Shown: one piece after another, positions 45,601 through 53,389 of the stretch
Position numbering within the stretch: position 1 is the first letter of the stretch
Layout of the letters: every line of letters begins with the position of its first letter
Origin: Ectocarpus siliculosus
Lineage: Eukaryota; Sar; Phaeophyceae; Ectocarpales; Ectocarpaceae
Direction of reading: 5' to 3'
DNA: 64,000 nt
NCBI GenBank assembly: GCA_000310025.1
Contig: FN649758.1
Coordinates: 4,155,534 to 4,219,533, forward strand
Notes under the pieces: model-generated
The model's input: the letters and a program-made list of their open reading frames with translations, nothing else
The model's database searches: none
What the model was told of the DNA's origin: nothing
Program-made: the position numbers and the translations under genes

Positions 45601-45869
45601 ACGTCAGGCTCGACCGTCAGCTCCCCGAGAACCTTCAGGGAGAAGTTCCCGAACTCCACTGCAGGAACTGTCGCCCTGAGGACCATGGCGTTGCGAACAC
45701 GGAAGCGGGTGTACTCATCGCAGGCGAAGGTGCTGGTGTCGATAGTAAGGCCGGTGACCTGGGTATCGTCGACGTCCGCAAGGTTAGCACACGTGGTGAC
45801 GGTGTACTCGACCGCCGCAGCTGGCGCTGCCAGGAGACTGGTGATTACCGCGAGAGAGGCAGGTTTCAT
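21635..45869 (-). CDS. Secreted Pmp-like beta-helix protein, 8 exons
   Basis: Minus-strand exons 45576-45869, 27377-27562, 25416-25571, 24780-24869, 24503-24586, 23718-23857, 22145-22277 and 21635-21685 join with consistent phases (1134 bp, 378 codons with stop). The protein starts with an alanine-rich signal peptide (MKPASLAVITSLLAAPAAA). It then has repeats carrying GGA[I/L] or GGGI plus FxxN motifs (GGAISN, GGAIYN, GGGIHQ, FERN, FSEN, FEHN, FEDN), the signature of chlamydial polymorphic membrane proteins and related right-handed beta-helices. It ends with a short cysteine-containing exon (YCPDVHNGDDDNCPVV). A cell-surface or wall location is likely. Intron 1 is 18,013 bp and full of transposons. 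The start is the only methionine followed by a signal peptide. That exon 1 belongs to the same transcript is inferred from phase and family resemblance. Confidence 0.7.
22145..22277 (-). CDS. Pmp-like gene, exon 7
   Basis: One base completing the split codon, then 44 codons. FRDNWAHWGGAIYTND and FEDNRAE; acceptor CCTAG, donor GTGAGA. Confidence 0.75.
23718..23857 (-). CDS. Pmp-like gene, exon 6
   Basis: 46 codons plus 2 bases. GGGLTNNGG, FEHNWA and GGAIFNTKGG; acceptor CACCAG is conserved in the duplicate at 58909, donor GTGAGT. Confidence 0.75.
24503..24586 (-). CDS. Pmp-like gene, exon 5
   Basis: 28 codons, phase 0. AGGGIHQTSIGTMTFNG then FSENFAGE; acceptor ATGCAG, donor GTAAGG. Confidence 0.75.
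24780..24869 (-). CDS. Pmp-like gene, exon 4
   Basis: 30 codons, phase 0. ANFAGLGGAIYNRGEI then FSLNHAA; acceptor TACAG, donor GTAAGT. Confidence 0.75.
25416..25571 (-). CDS. Pmp-like gene, exon 3
   Basis: 52 codons, phase 0. GTLTFDGDATFERN, then GGAISNTGSG and MKDNQAD; acceptor ACTGCAG, donor GTGAGT. Confidence 0.8.
26252..27170. mobile_element. Non-autonomous pogo/Tc1-like element in intron 2
   Basis: Terminal inverted repeats start CAGTCGTCCCCGCTT and CAGTCGACCCCGCTT and are flanked by TA (26250-26251 and 27171-27172). Subterminal copies of CCCCGC-TTTAA blocks recur at both ends. It is 919 bp and has no transposase. It contains a (CTG)n run at about 26440. Confidence 0.8.
27377..27562 (-). 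CDS. Pmp-like gene, exon 2
   Basis: 62 codons, phase 0 at both ends. Begins VKNGGVLYVAEGA and ends GGAIHNK before a GTAGGG donor. Its acceptor lies in telomere-like CCCTAA repeats. Confidence 0.75.
27563..27587. repeat. Interstitial telomere-like repeat
   Basis: Three tandem TTAGGG units on the plus strand, ending exactly at the acceptor of exon 2 of the minus-strand Pmp-like gene. Confidence 0.85.
27655..27830. repeat. CCATGG palindromic array with conserved tail
   Basis: Units such as GCCCATGGGCTGCCCATGGG repeat to about 27785. They are followed by a tail (TTTGGGAAA and GTGTGGGAGACC) that recurs inverted beside the array at 31650-31680. Confidence 0.8.
27831..28559. other. No recognised gene (intron 1)
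   Basis: Short frames only; nothing I recognise. Confidence 0.4.
28560..28705. repeat. TTCCAAA/TTTGGAA palindromic low-complexity array
   Basis: Dense alternation of TTTCCAAA and TTTTGGAA units on both strands over about 145 bp, giving many overlapping short inverted repeats. Confidence 0.7.
28928..28988. repeat. Short tandem repeat, two units
   Basis: Two roughly 35-bp units sharing CTTGCCTGAGGGGCT followed by GCGTG and CGGATA. Confidence 0.65.
29079..30095 (+). pseudogene. Remnant related to the C-terminal part of the Gag-like protein
   Basis: Two plus-strand frames in the same phase (to 29624 and from 29676) are split by a TGA at 29622-29624. They contain APTHPFDQG, APTHPFDPG and AYPFDRG. 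The intact Gag-like protein at 34.5-36.9 kb has the same kind of motif (STHPFDPG, LRPFDPR, DTPFDRG). Ser-rich (AGC)n tracts precede each. A tandem duplication with frame change (29470-29615 and 29618-29760) is visible. No zinc knuckle and no flanking LTR were found, so this is a decayed piece of a related element. Confidence 0.5.
30096..31560. other. No recognised gene (intron 1)
   Basis: Short frames and an isolated T-run at about 30702; nothing I can identify. Confidence 0.4.
31561..31580. repeat. Solitary pogo-like terminal repeat
   Basis: CAGTAGCGGCTACGGTTTAA matches the ends of the element at 32922-34343, without a partner nearby. Confidence 0.6.
31650..32245. repeat. Long CCATGG / GGGCAGCCCA palindromic array
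   Basis: After a conserved flank (GTCTCCCACACTTTC), about 550 bp alternate CCCATGGGTGACC and GGGCAGCCCACCATGG units. The long plus-strand frame at 31643-32341 is a consequence of the repeat. Confidence 0.85.
32246..32643. other. No recognised gene (intron 1)
   Basis: Sequence between the array and the LTR element; nothing seen. Confidence 0.4.
32649..32835 (+). repeat. 5' LTR
   Basis: 187 bp, TG...CA ends. No obvious tRNA-complementary primer site was recognised just downstream. Confidence 0.92.
32922..34343. mobile_element. Pogo-like element nested in the LTR retrotransposon
   Basis: Inverted ends CAGTAGCGGCTACGG followed by TTTAAGAGAG, flanked by TA (32920-32921 and 34344-34345); 1422 bp. 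Coding remnants lie inside at 33071-33603. A 20-bp perfect hairpin (arms 34195-34214 and 34242-34261) uses the same TTTAAGAGA-type vocabulary near the right end. Confidence 0.82.
33071..33603 (+). pseudogene. Internally deleted pogo-like transposase remnant
   Basis: The first part is cysteine/histidine-rich (CRGVCRQYLHGTC and HRICHNC), suggesting a small zinc-binding domain. The second part, in another frame, is acidic (SSDDEDDDLVEL) and ends at a TGA at 33602-33604. Between them a GTGAGC donor-like site lies 18 bp from a TTCAG acceptor-like site, too close for an intron. The DDE catalytic core is missing. The pieces fit the start and end of a transposase whose middle was deleted. Confidence 0.45.
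34511..36859 (+). CDS. Gag-like protein with two CCHC zinc knuckles, internal TAG
   Basis: Sole long gene of the LTR element, 783 codons including stop. Residues 1-75 form a charged, probable coiled-coil region followed by a Gln-rich tract. Codon 117 is TAG (34859-34861), and the same frame continues for another 665 codons. Two perfect CX2CX4HX4C knuckles follow at about 34967-35085 (CTRCGRNGHHGEEC and CGACGQYGHMRRNC), as in nucleocapsid domains. Next come two EYRSDFVD repeats, about nine alanine-rich repeats of roughly 38 residues (AGVPAVAAGAAASAAAP type), and a tail with STHPFDPG, LRPFDPR and DTPFDRG. The likely role is RNA packaging in particles. The TAG sits in a CAG-rich stretch, so a CAG-to-TAG change is simplest; programmed readthrough is possible. 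Confidence 0.8.
36860..38541. other. Non-coding 3' part of the LTR element
   Basis: No open frame with retroelement enzyme motifs. Several GCAGGGGGG-like purine runs occur (about 37852, 37971, 38532); the last, at 38531-38540, is in the polypurine-tract position. Confidence 0.6.
38542..38728 (+). repeat. 3' LTR
   Basis: 187 bp, nearly identical to the 5' LTR (one difference seen, CTCTCT versus CTCTGT). Confidence 0.92.
38734..40202. other. No recognised gene (intron 1)
   Basis: Contains telomere-like CCTTAACCCTAA around 38850 and a degenerate GCCCATGGGC stretch at about 38930-39110. No coding signal was recognised. Confidence 0.4.
41025..41220. repeat. Tandem repeat, three units of about 62 bp
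   Basis: Each unit has GGCTTG(T/G)TTTACAACGTC, CGAAAACCCAA and CAAACACCGG. The right arm of the foldback element has a single unit, so the left arm expanded after the arms separated. Confidence 0.75.
41295..41635. repeat. Tandem repeat, two units of about 170 bp
   Basis: Both units contain GTTGGCACGGCT, AGAGAAACGCCC, GGGGGCTCA and TATCTACAGGGCGCTG. Confidence 0.75.
41880..42730. other. Threefold repeat open on both strands
   Basis: Three diverged units of about 195-230 bp. The minus strand is open for 255 codons (42727 to 41960) with recurring ASWSVSATTQDG and NQSCDTG. The plus strand is open for 229 codons (41880 to 42569) with recurring VSQLWFSGT and SCVMANTDQEA. Which strand, if either, is translated cannot be decided from the sequence. 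No known domain was recognised. Confidence 0.45.
43020..43630. repeat. Minisatellite with orientation switch
   Basis: Roughly 25-30-bp units with core TGTATTCCCT and TCAGATACAC run to about 43430. After that the same unit appears reverse-complemented (AATCTGACGAGGGAATACAG) to about 43610. Confidence 0.8.
44813..45575. other. No recognised gene (5' end of intron 1)
   Basis: Between the foldback element and exon 1; short frames only. Confidence 0.4.
45576..45869 (-). CDS. Pmp-like gene, exon 1 (signal peptide)
   Basis: 98 codons, ending in phase 0 at GATCAG before a GTAGGC donor. Holds the signal peptide and a domain with two cysteines (TTCANL, TFACDEY) before FTVEP-like beta-strand sequence. 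Confidence 0.75.
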
Positions 45870-47880
45870 TTTTCTATGTTTGTGCCCAGAGAGAAGGAAA
45901 CGGTTTCTGTGGGTTGTTATTGTGAGGCAGCGGGGGTGTGGGAAAATATTCGATGCACGTGGATGCACCCGGGGGGACGCACAATAAGCCACGCACCCAC
46001 ACTTGCCAGTCCCGCCCAACAGATCTGCACCAGAACCGTTTACCACTCAAGAGCGACCTAGCCCTGCTTCAAGCACCACCAACCTGTAGCACGTACTCAC
46101 GCAGTAACAACCTACAGCAGTGGCATCCACCCACGCAATACCATTCCAAGAATTCTCCGATCATCACCAACCTAGCGCCAATGCCGGCACGCCAACCTAG
46201 ACCTTAGCCACTCAACCTACTAGCACCTTTCGGGTGCGTTTGGAATAGGGTCAGGGTTTGAGTTTGATATTTTAGCCGGTTTCATGCCCCTGCCGTGGCA
46301 GAAAATCTCAGGTACCAGCTTGCTTGATATATAACGAAACAACTTTGGCGGCCGGGTTCAACGCTTGAACTTTTGTCCTTTTTTTTTCCTGCGTAGGACA
46401 TTTTCTGCCGGTGGAAGGGTGTGGGTGCATGGCGTACATGCGTCCCCATGGTGTTAGAAGGTGAGCTGGATTTCGGCAGCGTGTTCTCGTGTTCCAATGT
46501 GCCCACTGTCGTTGATGATTGACGACTGGCAGCAGAAATATCCGGCGACACAGACAGAGCGACAGCCTCGTACAAAAGAAACAAAAGACATCGGGTGACT
46601 GCATACAGCAACCACGCAAGTATTCTGTACCTCCACACGCACTCTTGCTGGCACGCTGGGATTCATCTGCGATTGGAACCGTTGTGCTGCCGAAGGCTGC
46701 ACCTGCGGTCTGGAACGTGAGCAGATCTGGGTGCAGACATTTCACAGTGGGTTAGACCATTAATCCACTTGCCGCCAGAGAACCTCTCATTTGCGGGCCT
46801 GCCGAGAGGGCACACGTGAAAAAAGCTTCAAGACACATAGGCCTAGACATACTGGCCATTTTCTCCCGGTTGATTTGACATTAATTACGTCTATCGGGGA
46901 GCGCAGTGTAACAGAGTGGTTGTTGCTGGGTTCTTTTGACTCCCAGCTGTGCCTTCCTCTCGTACCCTGGAACGTTGTTCTTCGTTTGTATGTTCACCCG
47001 CCTTTGTCTTCGGCTTGCACAAGTATTCAACCACGCCCTCATCAGGCCGCGGCCGGACGATGCAGTGCCGCCACCGCCGCAAGAACCTCTACATTGTCAC
47101 CCCCTTACCCTCTGTTGACTATGCCACGCCGCCGCTGCGTCTGCCGCCGTTCCTGCTGATCTCGGCAACACTGTACTCGCTCAGAGCGAACGTGTGGGCG
47201 ATAGGGCTACGGCCGCTTTGTATAAGGGAGGACACGCAACTGCCCTGGCGCCGGGGAATGCTCTAGGGGGGTGAGAGGGGAGGGAATATCGTGGGTTGGC
47301 GGCACCACAACCTGGGGATGGGGTTACAGGCGTGGGCTGCTGGAGGAGCTCCGGCAGAATCTGTTTGGGAGGCTTGCCCCCGGTCGTGTTCTACAGTCGC
47401 GTCAGGTGTGCTATTAGTTTCCTGTCTTCAATTCACAGATAGATGTGTTTTCCCACGTGCTGTACCCACCGTTGGGGTCGATCCAGGTCACCCTTCATCC
47501 CGGCGACACCGTGCGACTCTCGAAGATAACAACATTGCGAAGAGTTTGGGTCACTGGATCGAAGATATCCTCTTCCAGAACACTTCCTCCTGAGAGAATA
47601 GTGGCAGTGTCCTGTTGTATCCTGCCAAGCGTGGGGGGCATTCTGCCCGCTTCTCCTCCCCGTCACCCCCCCTTTTCGCTTGGTAGCCCGTTTCGCCCCC
47701 TATACCTTCTTCTCCTTGTGCCTTGGAAGGCTAGAGTGTGTTGTTGGTTGTTTCGGTCATCCTTGGCATTAGCCCCTTCGTATTGACCATTGCTGTTGGA
47801 TATACTCAAAATATCCGTGTCGTTGCGAAATTTCTGAAATGTCAAAATAGGAGCGAAAGGTCTGCTGATTGGGTGGTGCG
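45870..47880. other. 5' flank of the Pmp-like gene; no recognised gene
   Basis: The first few hundred bases upstream of 45869 should hold the minus-strand promoter, but no TATA or initiator element is convincing. Several overlapping 100-145-codon frames around 46.3-47.3 kb occur on both strands without motifs. Confidence 0.4.
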
Positions 47881-47940
47881 GTCAGTTCCAGACCTGGGTG
47901 TGCAAGGTCAAGCCTGCCCCCCCAACTGAGCCACCTCTTG
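47881..47940 (-). repeat. tRNA-like SINE fragment
   Basis: The minus strand has a near-perfect A box (GTGGCTCAGTTGGG, plus 47920-47934) and, about 40 bp later, GGTCTGGAACTGACC, a weak T-arm-like block. The degenerate B box argues against a functional tRNA. Confidence 0.4.
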
Positions 47941-48300
47941 TCTACAAGCCCTATCTATTTGCCTATTGTAGGCTAACCAATATGGCATACAAACAAATAT
48001 ACCGCGAATGGGCCACGAAAAGGAGGTTTTAATATATATCTCTAGGGAAAGCGACGCCTGTCAGCGCTATCATAGCTCCAGGTTGCCCGGTGCCACTTTT
48101 TCCCGGTGGACGAGATACTCCTTCCGTGGTTTTCGCGCTTTGCGACCAAACCCAGATAGAAGCTGCGCAACTTCGCTGTAAAACCTGCGGTATCCCGCGA
48201 TTCTCGCTTCCATTGCCCTCTTCACTCCTTCCGTCCACGTAGGGGGGAGGGAGAGACGTGTTCGGCGCGCGCGGGGGGGGGGGCGAACTCTTATGTTTTG

Positions 48301-48395
48301 CATGCTTTAGCGGTTAGTCCATTGACCGCTCGTCCTCGAGAGGACGGCGCATTGTTCCCACAGGATCGATCACCGATGGCCAATCGTTCCTTCAT
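48301..48395 (+). repeat. SINE-like tRNA-derived piece (shared with 16.6 kb)
   Basis: A-box-like TTAGCGGTTAGTCC (48307-48320) and B-box-like GGATCGATCACC (48363-48374). Aligns with 16629-16720. It lies just beyond the 3' end of the minus-strand LINE. Confidence 0.5.
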
Positions 48396-48429
48396 ACTTT
48401 GCCAAAGGTGGCTCAAAAACGTCTTCCCT

Positions 48430-50256
48430 AGCCTATCTATCCTACCTTTCTCACTCCCCGTCTTTTCAACCCACTTCCATGCCCCAGTGCAGCTAACGTC
48501 TTCTCCTGGCTATCCCATGCCTCAGACATCTCCCTGTTTTTTTCTTCTACTTTTCCCAGCTCGGTCATGTACACTTCCCTCTCTTTCTTGTACAGCCGAC
48601 GTTCCGCGACTACATGAACACGGTCTTCGCACTCGGAGCCGTGATCACATTTACTTCAACTTTCTTCATTGTGTATCTTCCGAAGTCTTCGGCTACGTTC
48701 TCGAAGGCCAATGTCCCCGGTCCTGCATTTGACCTTCAGCTTCGCCCCTGCATTCATTGGCCCATGTAGGTACTCCTTGAACCCATTCCTTCTTTCAACA
48801 TTCCGTTCACTTCCATGCCCTCCTTGTCGTTGGTTTCTTGTCTTAGATTATGTTCTTCTCTCTCGGCAAAAAAAAACAGAAGTCTTCTCCTTGAACCCTT
48901 TTAAACCCTCCGTATCGAGCGTATCGCCTTCGTCAATTTCGAACCCCTTCCATACGTCACCTACAACCTTGACCTACTCCGTCGGTTGTCTACCCCTCTT
49001 CTTGTTTGCCCACTCCGCCTCCCAAGCTATTCTCGGTAACCTCTCCTTTCCCATACCGCACATGCGATACTTCCTTGCATCTCTTCCCGATCGTAGGGAT
49101 CGGATCCCCAATTCGGCCCTGACGGCCGCATTACTTGTGCGCTTGGAGCATCCTAGGATGATTTTCGCGGCTTTCATCTGCGCCGCCTCGAGTTCTTTCA
49201 CTACCTTCTTATTTCCTCCCCATACTTCCCCGGTGTCCTCTAGCGGCGGTACGATTTCGCTCTTCAAAACCGTCAATTTGATGCGTGTATCGAGGTGCCG
49301 GTTTGCGAGTATTGTGTGCAGCTTCTCTGCTCGTGCTTCGCCCTTTTCCGCTACGTTGAACATGTGTGCATTCCACGAGCAGTCTTTTGCGATCTCTACG
49401 CCGAGGTATGTGTACTGATCCACGACTGCAAGCTCCTCCACCCCCCACTTCCATCTATGTTCTATTGGTTCCTCCCTGTCCTCGGTGCATACCATGACGG
49501 CACTCTTCTTAACGTTGGCAGAAAACCTCTATTTACCAGCAAAATCCTTCACCGCGTCAATATGCAGTTGCAGTGCCTCTGGGGTGTCAGACATCCCAAC
49601 AAATTCATCCGCAAACAGCATTCCCGACATCTTGCTTTGCCCTACCTTTACTCCCTTCACGACTGCTTTACGACTTCCAACAGATCGTTGAGAAACACCT
49701 GGAACAAAGTTGGGGACAAAGTGCAACCTTGTGGGACCCCCTGTTCAATGTTGAATAATTTAGACAGTTCTCCGTCTAGTATTGCCACGCTTTTCGTGCA
49801 CTCTGTCTTCTTCTTCAGCATTATCCACAGCTTCCCCTCCCTCTTTTTACCTTGCATGATTCTCCCTAACGTGAATTCGTGGTCTACGCGCCCCTTCTTC
49901 TTTCGGAAACATGCCTGGCCCTCACTTATCATACGTTACTTCTCCAATACTCCCACTAACCTATCTTTCAGCAGCTTACAGAACACTTTTCCTATTGTGT
50001 TCAACAGTGTGATCCGCCTGTAGTTTCCTGGGTCAGTATTGTCTCCACTATTAGACAAGTTCACAACCACGCCTTCCCTCCATCTACTTGGCGCATATTC
50101 GTTATTCCTCACCCGTGTTTGGCGAGGGAGGGCAGGGCAAATAACACGATTTAAAAGCTGTTTTAAACATTGTGCACACAGATTCCACCGTAACCACCTA
50201 TGGGAACAATGTTCCGAAATCAACGGTCTTCGGGCTACAGCCACAAAGCTCCTCAA
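48430..50256 (-). mobile_element. Decayed non-LTR retrotransposon (LINE) reverse transcriptase
   Basis: Minus-strand frames in sequence: 50256-49936 (WREGVVVNLSNSGDNTDPGNY, RRITLLNTIGKVF), 49932-49657 (QACFRKKKGRVDHEF, then FNIEQGVPQGCTLSPTLF), 49726-49529 (SGMLFADEFVGMSD) and 49495-48974 (YTYLGVEIAKDCSWNAH, ending in a Cys-poor C-terminus). These match the order of reverse-transcriptase blocks in LINE ORF2 proteins. The block that normally carries the first catalytic aspartate is absent between 49.85 and 49.78 kb, and the usual FADD reads FADE. No endonuclease domain was found upstream. Several frame changes make the copy inactive. Confidence 0.82.
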
Positions 50257-50559
50257 TAGCCGTGCGTCATGTGTCGCTTGAGTGAACGTTTGTTTGGAAA
50301 CGGTCGTGTCATGCAGTTTCTTGCTGTAAACCTCCTGCTCCGTGCTGCCCTGCTATGGGCCTATGGTACTGCGGCGGTTTTGGACTCCATACAAGGCCGG
50401 CGAGCTACGCTGCCGTCGGCGGCTCCACCTTCTCCCGCAATGGTTGAAGACGTATTTCATGGAAGTGAAATTGTCGCTTGAGGCGGGATGTTGCTTGTTG
50501 TTTGCTTTTTTTTCGCATTTGGCTTTCCTTGTATTTCTGGGCGCATGAAGATATGACCG

Positions 50560-50765
50560 TGCCCGTGGCTACAGCGTGGTGGTCCCTGAATATGGCGGTG
50601 ATGAGGCTGCCAATTTTGATCGCCTTACATTGGGCAGCCGCCATACTCAACGTGTAGAACAACTTGAATACTAAGTTCAGCCAATTTTACCCGCCTTCTA
50701 TACTGGGTGACCGCCTTGTTAAGACAGCCATATTCGGGGACCCCCGCCGTAGTCGATTTTTTCCC
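50560..50765. repeat. GGCGGTCACC-type dispersed repeat
   Basis: Shares GGGCAGCCGCCAT and GTGACCGCCTT with 59231-59390. Probably ends of the same small mobile repeat; boundaries not resolved. Confidence 0.45.
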
Positions 50766-51555
50766 TCCGGTTGAAACGAACCAATTGTAGCGAGGGCCTG
50801 GACTGAGTCTCCAGGGAATAATCAATGTTCCAAACTTCACTGTGCGGCTGTTTCGCCTTTGGCATACACAATCTTGAAGTAAACCTCGCGTTTACGGCTT
50901 GTTATGTGTTGGGCGAGAAAACTCGTAAAGAACATGATTTGCCAGGCCGCAAACGGCAAGTTTGGGACTTGCAGGTGCTGCATATAGTGTGTAAAGCTCA
51001 CAGGTTGTGGATTGTCTCATGCCGGAGGCGAACATAAATAGCATATAGATTTGGCCGCCCTTCTTCTTCAATGCGGATGGTGTCTCCCGCTCGACAATTC
51101 CTCACTAAGGTCCACAACCAGCTGGCGTGCACGCCAATGCGCGCCATTCGATAAGTACCTCATGTACACAAGCCAAAAACAACCGCGGACTTGCTTGTAT
51201 AGCGACTTACATACGAAACTACGTACCTGGCGGTGAGAGTTAGGCGGTTGAGAAAATAGGGATTTGATAATATCTATATTGGAAAAGACAACCCGTTCGT
51301 TCAATACTCCAGTAAAAGGGTTGTTGAACATCTTTACAATGAGTGAAGAATGGAACCTGCTGTTTTACCCTACACGCTGCAGAGGACCAGTTTGCGTCTT
51401 ACCGGTATGGTGAAACAAAAGAGAACGGCGAACGGACAAAGACTACAACTAGGAGTGGGCGTTGCGCTAGACAACTGCCCATCCACCACCCTACACGCCT
51501 ACTCTTCAGCCATGACCGTCTTCCTTTAGTCTCGCCTCTTGGAGTGTTGAGTCTG

Positions 51556-51608
51556 AACTTGTTGATATTGTTGTTATTGTTATTGTTGTTGTTGTTGTTG
51601 TTGCTGTC
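51556..51608. repeat. (TTG)n microsatellite
   Basis: TTGTTA and TTG units over about 50 bp. Confidence 0.9.
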
Positions 51609-52494
51609 ATGACAAAGCCCTCTTCAAGTTTGAATATTCTCGTTCAACCAGCTCCGAACATGATTGGGGATTCGTTTCAGGCACCGGTGCCGCCGCCAAC
51701 TTGCTCGCTTTCTCGCTGTCTCCCGCCTATCGTCTACCATAACCCCGCTGGTCTCAATAACCGGCTACATCAATAAACGCACTCGCCAACGATTGGTGTA
51801 GCTGGACGCTCCTTTCCTGCGCTGGAGGTTTCACCACCACATTGTCAAACGCAGATTACCGGCATGAACAGCACAAGTGACGCTCTTATCCTGTTGTCCC
51901 CGGATCGTTGTGGGTTTATTAGTTACTCGGTGGCCGCTGGCGGGGTGGACGTAGCCACCGGTGTCCTCTGATGCCGCTGATCCGGCAGTTGCCTCACCAA
52001 ATGAGGTGCAGTCAATGGTTGAATGGCATTGAGTGGGGGTCGGGTGAATACGACCGTCTGTATCCGTGCCACTCAGCAGTAGTTGAACAGTTCTTCGAGG
52101 TCGAAACTTTGAGGCCAGTTGCGTTGTCAAACACAGACACACACGGAAGAGAGCAAAGAGGTTTGAGCCAGATGACCTTCCTCACAACAAACAAGCGCCG
52201 CAGGACTGGAGAGGAGCTGCCAAAACGTAGAGGGAATATCGGCGACCAGAGCGGCGATAATAAATGCAGGGAAGACGATGAAAGCAATCCAAAACGAACG
52301 CGCGTCCAAAGTAGTTGCAGTCATGGAAAACATGTCCAGTTTTGTTCTGTTATGGCTACTGCATCTGTCGTTGTTGCAGAGACTAGCGTAGACTCCCCCG
52401 TGACGCTTGGTCACAGGTTCCCAGATTGTGGCCTTCAGAAGCCTTTCGTGTTTTCAACCGCACTGAGACTGACGTCTTGCCATTGGTCAGCCGG

Positions 52495-53097
52495 TTAGCG
52501 CGGCCGGCGTAAACAAGAAAGACACACACACGCACACAGGCTGGTTCCGGTAATCCTGAAAGCAGACGCGCGTGCTACATGCCAATCGCAGTCGAGGATT
52601 CTTCCCCATTTACCGCTGGTACCGGCAGGTAAAAAGGGCTCTACAAGATGAATTTGGCAAGCCCCCAAGGAACACGCACAGGAGATAAAGAGGAGGATCT
52701 CTGCACCAAATCTCTCCTCGTAGATGTCACCATCGTCAACCCATCTGTAGGTAGAGACATCGAAAAATCGATTCAAACAGCAGGGCCCACCCTCGAAGAT
52801 GGAACAAGAAGAAGGGCAAACCACACTGCAGGAACTTCCAGCACGTCTTGATCTACCCTCCGTACTCCATCTTTTCAAGGCATGGTGGCCTTGGGAAAGA
52901 CACAAATCGGCTGATTCGTAGCCCTGGCCCACCAAGAATTCTGCAAGGGAAATCTTGACGATGAGTCTGCCTTTCTCGCCCAAAGGCCTCTTAAACAAAT
53001 AGGATGCGGAGGAGGTTACCTTTCGAGCTACAGTAGCCCCCTTTCTGTCAGTACGAACTCGCGACGTGTTCAAACGCAAGGATTTCTGATTGATCAC
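52495..53097 (-). CDS. Unassigned open frame, 200 codons
   Basis: Uninterrupted minus-strand frame with a cysteine-rich middle and end but no recognisable domain or signal peptide. A frame of this length can occur by chance here. It is listed because nothing else occupies this stretch. Confidence 0.15.
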   Translation of the reverse strand: MINQKSLRLNTSRVRTDRKGATVARKVTSSASYLFKRPLGEKGRLIVKISLAEFLVGQGYESADLCLSQGHHALKRWSTEGRSRRAGSSCSVVCPSSCSIFEGGPCCLNRFFDVSTYRWVDDGDIYEERFGAEILLFISCACSLGACQIHLVEPFLPAGTSGKWGRILDCDWHVARASAFRITGTSLCACVCLSCLRRPR

Positions 53098-53389
53098 ATT
53101 CCACCGAAGCCAATAGGGATTTCAGCAGTGCGGACAAGGACGATTAAGGTGGCAATGAGGGGAATTCAGCAGATAGCGACGAAGGAGGAGGAAAGAGAAC
53201 GGGAGGACAACGGAAAGACCTAAACTGCAATGGAGGTGGGAAGAATGGAGCGGAGGAGAGGAAGAGCTTCGAGCCAGATGACCTTTCTCACAACAATCGA
53301 CGCAAGGCTAGAGAATAACTGCCACTAAATAGCTGTAACAATGACTGTAAGAATCACGGTGGTGACGGCAAGGAAGATGATGCTGAAAT

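Larger units (their letters stand above)
50257..53389. other. No recognised gene; small repeats
   Basis: Contains a GGCGGT/ACCGCC-rich stretch (50560-50765) related to 59231-59390, a (TTG)n tract at 51556-51608, and a shared 70-bp block (GAGCCAGATGACC) at about 52170 and 53268. A 200-codon minus-strand frame (52495-53097) is listed separately. Confidence 0.4.

Noticed and set aside
48669-49418. 249-codon plus-strand frame
   Set aside because: Antisense shadow of the LINE C-terminal region on the minus strand.
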